Assembly: GCF_963668385.1 (NCBI RefSeq)
Contig: NZ_OY764327.1
Span: 4,126,501 to 4,190,500, forward strand
Reading direction: 5' to 3'
Length of the DNA: 64,000 bases
Source of the DNA: an uncultured Carboxylicivirga sp.
Lineage (GTDB): Bacteria; Bacteroidota; Bacteroidia; Bacteroidales; Marinilabiliaceae
Shown here: positions 33,342 through 43,957 of the stretch, piece after piece
How the letters are laid out: every line of letters starts with the position of its first letter
How positions within the stretch are numbered: position 1 is the stretch's first letter
The notes under the pieces: generated by a model
What the model was told of the DNA's origin: nothing
What the model saw: only the letters and a program-made list of their open reading frames with translations
The model's database searches: none
Translations under genes and position numbers: made by a program

Positions 33342-36300
33342 ATGAATATTACTACCCAATTAAAACAAACTGTATGCCTTATCCTGATAATGCTGTTATC
33401 TGTAACAGTGCATTCTCAGGAATTACAGGTATATAAAAAAGGTGTACTTCAAGGCGAATTTAAAGTAAAAATTAAGCCACAATTGGTAGTATCACCTGTT
33501 GGACTAAAATCAACACAGATTAACGGTTATGCTAATACAGGTATACAAGGTATTGATGATTTAAATTATCAGTACGAAGCCGTTAGTTTTGAACGTTTAA
33601 TTCCCTATTCCCCCAAGCACGATATTAAACATCAAAAACATGGTTTGCATTTATGGTACAAGGTAAAGGTAAATACGCAAGCCGAACTTGATCAGGTACT
33701 AAAAGCCTATAGTAATACAATAGAAATAGAAAGGGTTGAACCTTTTTATGAGAAAAGTCTGGTGCCACACACACTTACAAAGGCTGATATTACATCTGCT
33801 GCAGGTTTGAAATCGACTTCCAGTTCACCATTTGATGATCCTCAATTTGATGAACAATGGCATTATCACAATACCGCTGATAACCCGGGTACGCCAGGAG
33901 CAGATATAAACCTGTTAAAGGCGTGGGAGCGTCAAACAGGTCATCCTGATGTGATTGTAGCAGTAATTGACCAGGGGGTTGATTATAAGCACGAAGATTT
34001 GGCGGCTAATATGTGGGTAAATGAAGCAGAGCTTAATGGCACGCCAGGTGAAGATAGCGATGGTAATGGCTATATCGATGACGTTTATGGTTATGATTTT
34101 GTGAATATGGATGGCGATGTTAAAGCATTACCACATGGAACGCATGTTGCTGGAACTGTTGCTGCTGTTAATAATAATGGTATTGGTGTAGCTGGTGTTG
34201 CCGGTGGATCGGGCAATGGCGATGGTATACGCATTATGTCCTGTATGATTATGTCGGAAAGTGCGACAGGAAGTGCTGAAGCGGCATTTGTATATGCAGC
34301 AGATAATGGTGCTGTTATTGCTCAAAACAGCTGGGGATGGAATATACCAGGGGTTGTAGAGCAATCCATTTTGGATGCTATTGATTATTTTATTGAGGAA
34401 GCCGGTCAATACGAGAACAGCCCCATGAAAGGCGGGGTTGTAATTTTTGCTGCCGGAAATAATGGCGATGAGGGAGAATACTGGCCGGGTTGTTACGAAC
34501 CAGTGATAGCAGTGGCTTCAACAGGACCAGATAATGAAATAACATCCTACTCCAACTATGGTGACTGGCTGGATGTGTCAGCTCCAGGAGGTAATATTAA
34601 CAATGGACAAGACCATGGGGTGTTAAGCACCATGCCTGATAATAGCTATGGATTTTATGATGGTACCTCAATGGCTTGTCCCCATGTATCGGGAATTGCA
34701 GCGTTAATTGCATCAGAATATAAAGGACCTGAATTTGATGCTGGTCAGTTAACAGCCCGCCTTTTAAGTGGAGTTAATGTAATAGATACCATGGAAGTTA
34801 ATTCGTCATGGGTTGGTAAAGTTGGACTCGGAGCTGTTGATGCTTATCTGGCTTTACTGGAAGATAACGGGATAGCACCGGATGCCATCACAGATTTAAG
34901 CTATCTAGGGGTGTCTGGAGAGTTTGTACTGTTAAATTGGACTGTACCTGCCGATGAGGATGACGATGCCCCCCGCTATTTCCATGTTTACTATGCTGAT
35001 TACTTATTTGATAACAGCATGATTGATACAATCAGTTATGTGCGCGTCAACAGTATTCTGGATGCAGGAACAACATTTGCATATGAGCTAACCAAATTAA
35101 TGCCTAACACCAATTATCATGTAGGTGTTACAGGTGTTGACCGCTGGGGTAATGAATCCCTGTTATCAAATATGGTTAGTTTTTCCACCAATGCAGGTCC
35201 GGAAATTACACTTGATAAAACCAGTATCAACTTCAATGTTGATGTAAATAATGATACTTTATCGCATCAGCAATTTACTATTTCTAACACAGGTGAAGGC
35301 TTGTTAAAGTGGAATATTGCCTCAAATCATGTTGAAAACATTGATATATACGACAATCAAAATGAGCGCGTGCTATATAAGGTCAATTATACCGGAGGAC
35401 AAACCGGTATTGACTCGCAGAATCTCAAGGATAAAGCATCCATTGAGCCATTTGCACAAAAGCCATCGTTGCGCTATATGTATTATTATCATCCTGATTA
35501 TTTAAATGAAACACTTGTTAAACTTGGTGAATCAAATGAAGAGCTGCCCAGCTCATCAGCAACCTATTTTAAAGTAGTTAATTCCGAAGGTTTTAACCTA
35601 ACCAGCGTATTGGTAGGTGTGAGTTTTGATAAGATTACAGATGATCCGCTTTATGTTGAAGTATATAAAGGAGGTGACATTAACACTGCTAAACTGGTTC
35701 ATTCGCAAATTTTTGAGATTGGATACGATAACTATTACATTGATCAAATTGTATTTGATAAGCAAATGCAGTTTAAGGAAGGTGAAGAATTTTTTATTGT
35801 ATTTCATATGCCTCCAGGTCACAGGTATCCGTTGTTGGCCGCACAAGCCTATAATCTGGCCGGCACTGATCATTCTTATTTTAGTAATGACCAAGGAGTT
35901 ACCTGGGTTAAATTAAAAGATATTTACTACGACTACACCAAGGTATGGGTGGTTGTAGCAGTTAACGATTTGGAACCTTTAGGAAATTATGTTGAATTAT
36001 CTAATACTTCTGGCTATTTAAATCCAAATGAATCGGAAACAATTGACCTGACAGTTAATGCCGCTAAGTTAATTAATGGTGATTACGAAACTAACCTTCA
36101 GGTTTTCGGTCAAGGCTATACAAATTTATGGAAAGATGTTAATCTGAATTTTGATGTTACTGGCCAGACCAGTAAAATTGAAAGTGATGATGTAGTTAAC
36201 TTTGGTAATGTATTTATAGGTACAGGAAAAGAGGAAACCATTACTATAAGTAATGTTGGACTAGGCGCATTTGATAATGGATATAATGCACTTAATATAG

Positions 36301-39300
36301 AAATTAGCCATCCTGACTTTAAGCTGGTCGGAACAGGTCCTAAAGTAATTCCGGCTGAACGTTCGGAAGAGCTACGCTTTTACTTCAAACCTACCACAGA
36401 GGGAGCCATTAATGCTACAGTTAAAGTCAGCGATAAAGCAGGTAAAGTGCATACATTCAGTTTGTATGGTGCTGGAACCTGGCCAGCTAAGGCGGTTGTG
36501 AGTCCACCTGTATCTAACTATGCCGACATGAATCTGGGTGATTCCTTCGAAGGAAGTTTTTTCCTACGAAATGATGGAGATTATCCGCTAAGATATTATG
36601 TGCCAAAATTTGCCGATGGTTCTAATATGCCTGATTTTGACACAAAGTCGATTCATAACTTTGGCTATGTGTCCGGGGAAAATACTCCGGCACCGGGAGA
36701 AGAAGCTTTCGAATGGGACGATATTCAATTCACTGGCACAGATATAACAGATATCTTCCGATTGGATGGTAGCGTAATGTTAACCGATGCCCAGATTGGT
36801 TTCCGCTTTCCATATTTTGGTAATAACTACGACACCTGTTATATCTCCAACTGGGGAGCTGTATCGTTAGCCAATAATGGCTGGTTTAATGCCAAGCCGG
36901 CTGGTTATAAAAATCCTGCACAGCCTTCTAAGTTAATATCGGCCTGGGGCATGCCTTTTAGTCTTAATCTGGGCGGAAAAATTTACTATCAGGCACTACC
37001 GGGTAAGTTTGTAATACAGTATCAGGATGTTGTGCACGAAAGCTACATTTACGACAATACTATCAGTTCAGGTATTGGCTGGCTTGAGGAGCCAATAACC
37101 TTCCAGATTGTATTACATCAGAATGGTGATATAGATTTTAATTATAAGGATTTGGGAGAGGTGCTTGGTACTAGAGACCTGGGTTTTAACAGAGCTTCTA
37201 CTTTAATTATGATCGAAGATCAGGCCCTGGATGACCGAATTGTGTTAAATGGTTATGGTACAATTGTAGGTAGAGATCCATTTATACTTGGTACATATCC
37301 AACTACCGGGCATCAGATATATTTTAAAAATCCGGGTTATGGAGTCTTGAATGAGTTAAGTAACTCGTCTGGAACCATAGCTGTAAATGATTCAGTTGAA
37401 ATTCATTTTAAAGGATCAACAGAGAATCTGTTTGTTGATGATTTTGAAGAGCGCATTAATATTGTAAGTACCGATCCGGTAAATAATCCGGTGGCGCACA
37501 CCATTAAAATGAATATTACATCTGGTGGTACCGTAGGCTACGTCTTTGTTCCTGAGGAATTGGATTTTGGCAGCGTATTTCAAGGTGCTATCACCGACCT
37601 TACGCTACGCATCACCAATAATGGTTCGGCAGTGGGTACATTAACTAATGTAGTGTCGGAAAACGGAATGTTTACCGTAGACGGTTATTTGCCAGCGGAA
37701 CTAAAGCCTGAAACTGTTTCCGACTATACAGTTACAGTTAATGCTACTGATCTTGGGGTTGTTTCTGATGTTATTGTAGTAATTGATGATAAGGGGCAAA
37801 CATTCCGCATTCCTGTTACCTGCAATGTCGTGGAAGCACCTTTTATCTCATCCGGAAGGACTGAAATAGATGAATCACTTCAATATGGCACATCCAAAAC
37901 TTTAAGCATAGATATTGTCAATGATGGAAATAACCCTATGGAAGTTACACCATCGGCTAACGAATGGTTATTTGCATGGCCTGATGACGGAACAGAAGTA
38001 AGTGGTGGTGCCGATTATGTATACACCATAGAGCATAATACAGAATCGCCATATTATAACTGGAGTAATGCCATCAAAGAAGGCACTAAGCTGGATGTGA
38101 CGGAGGAAATATTTAATCCTGAGAAATTCTGGATGACTATACCTCTGCCTTATGAAATATCTTTCTATGGCGAGAAGTACGATACTATTTATGTGGGACA
38201 TACAGGTGTAATTACCTTTTTGCATGATCAACCATCGCGTGAGTGGGGACCTGATCACTTTATACCCAATGAAGCATTAATTAATGGATACCTGGCACCT
38301 TTATTTGGGTTTAATGGGGTGTCGAATCCAAACTTTTACCCTGAAACAGGTATTTATACCATGGAATACAACGATAAGTTTGTGATTCGTTTTCAGGACT
38401 TAGGTTCAAATGGCGGAGGATCACCAGTATCAGTTGAAGTATGGTTGTTTAAAAACGGCATTATTAAGTACCTCTATGAAGTCAATGAACCTGAGACTGC
38501 CATGATTCTGTCTTCTTTAATTGGTATTGAAAACCAGGATGGGACTAAAGGTATTCAGGTATCGGCCCGCACAATGGGTATTATTCAGAATGGAACAGTA
38601 GTGACTTTCCTGCCTCAAAAGTCATTTACCATACCTGCTAACACTACACAAGCCTTTAATGTGTTCCTTAATGCAGAATCGCTGTATGATGGCGTTTATA
38701 CTGATAAATTGATTTTTGCCAACAACACGCCTTCAGATCCTGAGTTTAGTATTCCGGTTAGCCTGCAGGTGATAGGCGAAGACAATGTGTTTGTTGAGGA
38801 TACTCTTGATATGGGTGAGCTGATGATGGTTGAGCATGATAGTGCAGGGTATACATCACCATACAAACGTTACGACTTTGATTTTACTGTTAAAAATAAA
38901 GGTTCGCGAACTATTCTAATCAATAGTTTAAGGTTCTTAGAAGGCTTTAATAAGGGTGAAATTCTGGGTGACGACAACAAGTTTGGTAATGGGGATGAAG
39001 AAGATGGTTGGACTGATATTACATCCAAAAGGTTTAGATTTAATCTCAAACCGCTTGAGGAAGAGACTTTCCGTTTAAGGGTATACCCTTTATCTGAAGC
39101 CACAGTGGCTGATACAATTTTAGTTAATTGCGACATTGAAGGCGGTGTGATAAAAGTACCACTGTCTGGTATATTTACTATGCCACCACTTATTAATGTG
39201 CAGACTGAACGCATCGATTTATATACGGATACAATAAATTACGTTGACACCCGCACCATTGTGTTTGATAACCTGGCCGGTTCAGCTAACCTCGATTACG

Positions 39301-40979
39301 AAATTGGCATTAGCTTTAAGCGTGGTTCATCGCCTCAGCCTGCAGTAGCCAGCGTTACGCCTATGGCCTTACCATCAGAGTACGCAGGCAAGCTTAAAAT
39401 TAGCAAAGCCGAAGATAGTGCGCCTGCAGCAGTGTTAAAAGCAACGGCTAATGACTTTAACCGTGTGTTACAGTATGAAAATCTGGTTACCAACGAAAGT
39501 CTGGTGGGATTCGGAGAAAGTACGTTGAATTTTACGGCTGCTACCGGGTTTTATGCGCCTGAAGATGGTTTTAACCTGTCGCATGTACAAACCTGGTACG
39601 CCTGGGGTGATGTGCTGGAGAGTGAGATAAAGGTGCAGATTCTGGGAGGTGCTGAAAAACTCGCTGACTGTCAGTTGTTATACGAGCAAAAATATCAGCA
39701 TATAGCCGAAAGTGGCTCGTCAGCCGGAGCGTTTATAACCATTCCGCTTGATGATAATGTATTCTTCTTCCCCAACGAGAAATTCTTTGTGGTATTTGTA
39801 TTCGACTTTAGTATTACTTATCCCTTAGGAACTTTTACAACATCTGAGCCTGTTTCAAACCGCTACTACTTTGGCGATGGCGAAACCATGTTCGAAACCG
39901 TTGAAGCCGGATATACCACATTAGGATGGATGGTCCGTGCAGCCGAATCTGAAGCAGGTGGTTTAACCTGGTGTACTATTGAATCGGAAAAACTAGGTAA
40001 ACTTATGCCAGGTGAGGAATCGCAAATCGACCTTTCGTTTAACTCTACCTACGCTGAGCAAGGCGTTAATCAGGCCTTTATTATTGTGAAGAGTAACGAT
40101 CCATACACGCCAACTGTTGAAGTGCCTGTAACACTTAGCCGTAATAAAGGACCTCAATACGCTGGTGGTAACGAAAGGCGTTACAGCATCAATGAAGCTG
40201 ATACTTTAAGTTATGTTCTGAAAATTCATGACGAAGAAGGCGACAGTTTCACCATTAATGTGCCAGAAGAGAAGGACTACTTCACTTATACTGTCTCGGA
40301 AGATAAGGTTTATATTGAATTTACGCCTGATTACGATGGAGAAGGGCAGCATACATTTTCTGTTGAAGCCACAGATAGTCATAGTAATCAAACAACATTC
40401 CGTTTAATTGTAGATGTCGCTAATGTTAATCGTGCTCCCTATGAGTCGGTCGAAATAGGAGAACAGGTTTTCCCTCTTGAAACCGAAGACGGTTACCTGA
40501 TTCATTTGAGTCATCACATTATTGATCCGGATGGCGATGAGCTTAGCTTTGAAGTAGAGGTTGATGATGAAGAGGTGGTTGAATTCTTCCATACAGGAGC
40601 TACAGCTATTTTTATGCCGGTAAAACTTGGTTATACTACCATAAAATTAAAAGCGACTGATCCGGAAGGAGCCACCTTTGAAATGGTTGTGCCGGCCTTT
40701 GTTGAGCACCGTGTAGGTATCGACGATGTTGAGCAAAATGCCATTCGTTTGTATCCTAACCCGGCCGATAAGGAAGTGCGATTGTCCTTTGATCTTTCAG
40801 GTGAAACGCCAACACGTTGCGATATACTCAATACTACCGGTGAGTTGGTTAAGAGCTTTAGCATAAAGGGGACTAATTCTACAGAGGTACTTAATGTTAG
40901 CGATCTGAATCCGGGACTCTATATGCTGAAGGTACATACGACATCAGCTACATACGTGAAAAAACTTATTAAAAACTAA
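33342..40979 (+). CDS. Giant secreted subtilisin-like (S8) protease with T9SS sorting domain
   Basis: A 2,545-residue cell-surface protease. After a signal peptide (to about 25) and a propeptide-like region comes the S8 domain with Asp210 (AVIDQGVDYKHED), His265 (HGTHVAG) and Ser443 (GTSMACPHVSG), all present. Next are a fibronectin-III-like domain (about 505-610), then some 1,600 residues of ASH/HYDIN-like beta-sandwich repeats (each beginning with a '...LDFGSVFQG...LRITNNG' type strand), cadherin-like domains near 2290-2460, and a type A T9SS C-terminal domain (RLYPNPADKEV...GLYMLKV). It is exported by Sec, then T9SS, and anchored outside. The regulator copy A lies divergently; a T9SS protein and SusC/D genes follow. 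Confidence 0.9.
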   Translation: MNITTQLKQTVCLILIMLLSVTVHSQELQVYKKGVLQGEFKVKIKPQLVVSPVGLKSTQINGYANTGIQGIDDLNYQYEAVSFERLIPYSPKHDIKHQKHGLHLWYKVKVNTQAELDQVLKAYSNTIEIERVEPFYEKSLVPHTLTKADITSAAGLKSTSSSPFDDPQFDEQWHYHNTADNPGTPGADINLLKAWERQTGHPDVIVAVIDQGVDYKHEDLAANMWVNEAELNGTPGEDSDGNGYIDDVYGYDFVNMDGDVKALPHGTHVAGTVAAVNNNGIGVAGVAGGSGNGDGIRIMSCMIMSESATGSAEAAFVYAADNGAVIAQNSWGWNIPGVVEQSILDAIDYFIEEAGQYENSPMKGGVVIFAAGNNGDEGEYWPGCYEPVIAVASTGPDNEITSYSNYGDWLDVSAPGGNINNGQDHGVLSTMPDNSYGFYDGTSMACPHVSGIAALIASEYKGPEFDAGQLTARLLSGVNVIDTMEVNSSWVGKVGLGAVDAYLALLEDNGIAPDAITDLSYLGVSGEFVLLNWTVPADEDDDAPRYFHVYYADYLFDNSMIDTISYVRVNSILDAGTTFAYELTKLMPNTNYHVGVTGVDRWGNESLLSNMVSFSTNAGPEITLDKTSINFNVDVNNDTLSHQQFTISNTGEGLLKWNIASNHVENIDIYDNQNERVLYKVNYTGGQTGIDSQNLKDKASIEPFAQKPSLRYMYYYHPDYLNETLVKLGESNEELPSSSATYFKVVNSEGFNLTSVLVGVSFDKITDDPLYVEVYKGGDINTAKLVHSQIFEIGYDNYYIDQIVFDKQMQFKEGEEFFIVFHMPPGHRYPLLAAQAYNLAGTDHSYFSNDQGVTWVKLKDIYYDYTKVWVVVAVNDLEPLGNYVELSNTSGYLNPNESETIDLTVNAAKLINGDYETNLQVFGQGYTNLWKDVNLNFDVTGQTSKIESDDVVNFGNVFIGTGKEETITISNVGLGAFDNGYNALNIEISHPDFKLVGTGPKVIPAERSEELRFYFKPTTEGAINATVKVSDKAGKVHTFSLYGAGTWPAKAVVSPPVSNYADMNLGDSFEGSFFLRNDGDYPLRYYVPKFADGSNMPDFDTKSIHNFGYVSGENTPAPGEEAFEWDDIQFTGTDITDIFRLDGSVMLTDAQIGFRFPYFGNNYDTCYISNWGAVSLANNGWFNAKPAGYKNPAQPSKLISAWGMPFSLNLGGKIYYQALPGKFVIQYQDVVHESYIYDNTISSGIGWLEEPITFQIVLHQNGDIDFNYKDLGEVLGTRDLGFNRASTLIMIEDQALDDRIVLNGYGTIVGRDPFILGTYPTTGHQIYFKNPGYGVLNELSNSSGTIAVNDSVEIHFKGSTENLFVDDFEERINIVSTDPVNNPVAHTIKMNITSGGTVGYVFVPEELDFGSVFQGAITDLTLRITNNGSAVGTLTNVVSENGMFTVDGYLPAELKPETVSDYTVTVNATDLGVVSDVIVVIDDKGQTFRIPVTCNVVEAPFISSGRTEIDESLQYGTSKTLSIDIVNDGNNPMEVTPSANEWLFAWPDDGTEVSGGADYVYTIEHNTESPYYNWSNAIKEGTKLDVTEEIFNPEKFWMTIPLPYEISFYGEKYDTIYVGHTGVITFLHDQPSREWGPDHFIPNEALINGYLAPLFGFNGVSNPNFYPETGIYTMEYNDKFVIRFQDLGSNGGGSPVSVEVWLFKNGIIKYLYEVNEPETAMILSSLIGIENQDGTKGIQVSARTMGIIQNGTVVTFLPQKSFTIPANTTQAFNVFLNAESLYDGVYTDKLIFANNTPSDPEFSIPVSLQVIGEDNVFVEDTLDMGELMMVEHDSAGYTSPYKRYDFDFTVKNKGSRTILINSLRFLEGFNKGEILGDDNKFGNGDEEDGWTDITSKRFRFNLKPLEEETFRLRVYPLSEATVADTILVNCDIEGGVIKVPLSGIFTMPPLINVQTERIDLYTDTINYVDTRTIVFDNLAGSANLDYEIGISFKRGSSPQPAVASVTPMALPSEYAGKLKISKAEDSAPAAVLKATANDFNRVLQYENLVTNESLVGFGESTLNFTAATGFYAPEDGFNLSHVQTWYAWGDVLESEIKVQILGGAEKLADCQLLYEQKYQHIAESGSSAGAFITIPLDDNVFFFPNEKFFVVFVFDFSITYPLGTFTTSEPVSNRYYFGDGETMFETVEAGYTTLGWMVRAAESEAGGLTWCTIESEKLGKLMPGEESQIDLSFNSTYAEQGVNQAFIIVKSNDPYTPTVEVPVTLSRNKGPQYAGGNERRYSINEADTLSYVLKIHDEEGDSFTINVPEEKDYFTYTVSEDKVYIEFTPDYDGEGQHTFSVEATDSHSNQTTFRLIVDVANVNRAPYESVEIGEQVFPLETEDGYLIHLSHHIIDPDGDELSFEVEVDDEEVVEFFHTGATAIFMPVKLGYTTIKLKATDPEGATFEMVVPAFVEHRVGIDDVEQNAIRLYPNPADKEVRLSFDLSGETPTRCDILNTTGELVKSFSIKGTNSTEVLNVSDLNPGLYMLKVHTTSATYVKKLIKN

Positions 40980-40984
40980 CCCTT

Positions 40985-41017
40985 GGCTACCCGGCTGGTG
41001 CAAGCTGGCCGGTAGCC
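40985..41017 (+). terminator. Hairpin between protease A and the next T9SS gene
   Basis: GGCTACC...GGTAGCC stem with an inner GGC/GCC extension and one bulge, 5 nt after the protease stop. It lacks a T-run, so partial termination or 3'-end protection is likely and the downstream gene may still be read from the same promoter. Confidence 0.5.
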
Positions 41018-41082
41018 TCTTACATTGCTTTATTACAAGGTTGCAATGGCAACTAATTTTGTTAACCATTAAATATTAAATC

Positions 41083-43278
41083 ATGAAAAGATTTACTTTA
41101 TTATTACTGGGAGCCTGTTTGTTCAGTTTCTCAACGATTGCACAGTTTGCACCAACTTCTGATGTGTTTGCTCCTATAACGAAAGCAGGTGCTATTACTG
41201 ATGTTGCTAAATATGGAACCGGTCTTGTTTTTGTGAGTACTACAGAAACCAACGATGTTATTTCATTTACAACTGACGGTAGTAGCTTTACCGATGTAGA
41301 AACACTAATAACAGGTACCACCAAAGCATTATATGGTTGGTCTGATTCAGAAATAGCTTTTTACCTTGGTGAAAGTGAAACTGATGGCTTGGGTAAAGAG
41401 CTTCGTAAGCTTGAAAGTGGAACAGCTGCAGCTATCAAAGATCATGAGGAAGAATATGATCCGGAAAAAGGAGGTTTAGTGAAAGGCGTGCTTACAAGTG
41501 TAGGTCGATATTTTAATAACGATTTAGGCGCCTATGATTATCATTATTTTTATCAAAGTAATGTTGGTGGTTTAGGTACTGCAGTTATTAAACCATCCGT
41601 CTATGAAACTGCTACCGGTGATATATATTCAATGCAGGCACCTGGCAATTTTTCAATACCGTATATTCAAACTCAAACCGGTCATTTCAATGGCGTTGCT
41701 TTTAATGGTAGTTATTACTACACAGGAGGCGTGCCATCAGGCTGGGGAGCTGCTCAAGCCCTTTTTGAGGTAGACTACGATAACTATACATTGATTCAGA
41801 GGTTTGTAGCCGATGATGATTTACTTGGATTGTACAGTTTTAAGGCCACAAATAATCGTATGTTTTTTCTGCAAGGTATGAATGATTGGGCAGATGCTCG
41901 CTTGTTTTACATGGATACCGATGGCCTTGTTGAGAGTTTGATGATCAATGGTATGGATGTTATGGTAGATGATGCTGTTCCTATGCATGTTTTCAATAAT
42001 AAACTATATGCCGTTGTTGAAGATAAGTTAACATCCATTGCCTGGGATATGGATTATGCTACTACTAGTTGGGGCTGGGTGATAAAGAAATATCATATCA
42101 ATGCTGAAGGTGAATCGGATAATATTACTGGTTTGGCAGTTTCAGGAGACAATATCTTTGTTTTAGCTGCCAAATCAGGTGGTGAAGCTGAATTGTTTGC
42201 ATTAAATCCTAATGAAGGCGAGTATGTTAGTGCCATGCCTGATAATATTGCTCCAAGCGATGCATTTCACTCGTTAACAGCTATTGAAGGCGGTGTTGCC
42301 TTTTTAGGTAATAATGGTACATCAGATGTGGTATATGTATCGGATGGTAATGATGGTAACACTAAGCAATTACTGTTTGAAGGACAACCAACTCTATCAA
42401 TTAATGAAATGTACAGTGCTGGAGGTAAAGTATATATGTTTGCCGAAAATGGAACAGATACAGATATATATCAGTACAGCCCTTCCTTTGCTACACAAGC
42501 TGTTACCGTAACTATTCTTGATGAGGCGACAAGTGAGCCTATTCAATATGTAAACGTGGTATTTAATACTGGTTTAATGAGATATTCAGGTACAACTGAT
42601 GAAAACGGACAGGTAATTATAGAAAATGTACCTAATGGATATTTAAATGTAACTGTTGATGCAAGTGGTTCATCAATGCCTTATGTGGGTGTTAATCAGG
42701 AGTATTACGTAGGTGCATACACTACAGAAGTAACTTATTCATTGCAAACCGGAAAGCAGTTTATGATTACTGTACTTGATGCCAATACCAGCTCAGAAGT
42801 ATATGATGTAACTCTAACTTTTGTTGATCAAACTGATGAGTCTGAATATAGTACAACTATAGGTTATAATAATTTTACAAATATGGTAACAGGTAATACC
42901 CCAATTTTACCATTGGGTACTTATACGGTAACCATTGTATGTGATGGATATGATACATATACTGAAACTGACTTTTTAGTTGATGACAATATAAGTTCTG
43001 TCTCTTTTACAATTTCTGAAATATCAACAGGTATGGATAAAACCAAAGATAATGGTATATCAATTTATCCAAATCCAGCTTCAGATGTGATTAATATTAC
43101 TACAGATAAAGAAATTGTATCCGTTGACGTTATTGCTATTAACGGTGCAAAAGTAAAACAAGTTACAAGAGGTGATATCACTCAAATAAATATTTCTGAT
43201 TTGGCTAAAGGAATTTATATCGTAGTAACTACTGATGTAAATGGAGCTAAAGCATGGACAAAGGTTAATAAACTCTAA
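41083..43278 (+). CDS. T9SS-secreted beta-propeller-like protein with two CarboxypepD_reg-like domains
   Basis: A 731-residue secreted protein: signal peptide to about 20, a 440-residue N-terminal region of blade-like repeats (short strands with GWSD, GVAFNG and DGNDG turns), then two carboxypeptidase-regulatory-like beta-sandwiches (about 470-545: TILDEATSEPIQYVNVVFNTGLMRYSG.. and 555-640), and a T9SS sorting domain (ISIYPNPASDVINI...GIYIVVTT). It is paralogous to the 49645 product, which has more sandwich domains. I cannot name a catalytic activity; a binding or scaffold role on the surface is likely. Confidence 0.75.
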   Translation: MKRFTLLLLGACLFSFSTIAQFAPTSDVFAPITKAGAITDVAKYGTGLVFVSTTETNDVISFTTDGSSFTDVETLITGTTKALYGWSDSEIAFYLGESETDGLGKELRKLESGTAAAIKDHEEEYDPEKGGLVKGVLTSVGRYFNNDLGAYDYHYFYQSNVGGLGTAVIKPSVYETATGDIYSMQAPGNFSIPYIQTQTGHFNGVAFNGSYYYTGGVPSGWGAAQALFEVDYDNYTLIQRFVADDDLLGLYSFKATNNRMFFLQGMNDWADARLFYMDTDGLVESLMINGMDVMVDDAVPMHVFNNKLYAVVEDKLTSIAWDMDYATTSWGWVIKKYHINAEGESDNITGLAVSGDNIFVLAAKSGGEAELFALNPNEGEYVSAMPDNIAPSDAFHSLTAIEGGVAFLGNNGTSDVVYVSDGNDGNTKQLLFEGQPTLSINEMYSAGGKVYMFAENGTDTDIYQYSPSFATQAVTVTILDEATSEPIQYVNVVFNTGLMRYSGTTDENGQVIIENVPNGYLNVTVDASGSSMPYVGVNQEYYVGAYTTEVTYSLQTGKQFMITVLDANTSSEVYDVTLTFVDQTDESEYSTTIGYNNFTNMVTGNTPILPLGTYTVTIVCDGYDTYTETDFLVDDNISSVSFTISEISTGMDKTKDNGISIYPNPASDVINITTDKEIVSVDVIAINGAKVKQVTRGDITQINISDLAKGIYIVVTTDVNGAKAWTKVNKL

Positions 43279-43296
43279 AGAGTTATTGTGCCGGAT

Positions 43297-43332
43297 AGAA
43301 GCACCCGCTAACGAGCGGGGCTTCTTCCTTTA
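43297..43332 (+). terminator. Terminator after the 731-residue T9SS gene
   Basis: AGAAGCACCCGCT (43297-43309) pairs with AGCGGGGCTTCT (43314-43325) with one bulge, followed by TCCTTTAT. Confidence 0.7.
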
Positions 43333-43433
43333 TAATTGCTAGCAAAAACGTAGCTACTAAATGAATATAGTTTTAGCGTGCCATTATACAGAATTGTCAA
43401 CAAAAAGAATTGAACCCCATCAATAAATACCCA

Positions 43434-43868
43434 ATGAAGATGATAAAAGTGAATAGAAAATTAATGTTATTGGCAATGAGCCTTCTGTTATTTGTGGCAT
43501 GTGATAAAGATGAAACAACAGACACAACCGCACCAGTTGCTACTGTAACAGCTCCTCAGGCTCAAACTTATTACAGGGGAAATACCCTTATGTTTTCAGC
43601 TACATTCACCGACGATACAGAATTGAAAGAATGTACTGTTTATCTTACCCAACAACAAACAAAAAATAGCAGGGGATGGGATGATCCCTATAATCCCGAC
43701 GCAGTTACTTTTCCATTATCAGGAAAAGAAGATGTGATCAGTGATCAATATTTATTTGAAACATCCATTCCTTTAGACATTATGGCGGGCGACTATTATG
43801 TAGTGGTAGTTACGTCCGATCAGAGTTTAAATTATAGTACTGTTCAAATTCCCATATATATAAAGTAA
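43434..43868 (+). CDS. Lipoprotein with Ig-like domain (DUF4625-like)
   Basis: A 144-residue lipoprotein. ATG 43434 (or 43440) is chosen because it gives a signal peptide with lipobox LFVAC, Cys near residue 23; the longer frame from TTG 43410 adds nothing. The mature part is one Ig-like sandwich (APVATVTAPQAQTYYRGNTLMFSATFTDDTELKECTVYL), as in DUF4625 surface lipoproteins. It stands 89 nt before the SusC gene and could serve the importer as a surface binding subunit. That link is by position only. Confidence 0.65.
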   Translation: MKMIKVNRKLMLLAMSLLLFVACDKDETTDTTAPVATVTAPQAQTYYRGNTLMFSATFTDDTELKECTVYLTQQQTKNSRGWDDPYNPDAVTFPLSGKEDVISDQYLFETSIPLDIMAGDYYVVVVTSDQSLNYSTVQIPIYIK

Positions 43869-43957
43869 ATCCGTCTATTTGAATAAATAAGGCAAAGGCA
43901 GTTCATCGTTAGGGATGAACGAATACATAAACTCAAAATCTACAAAATTACATTATA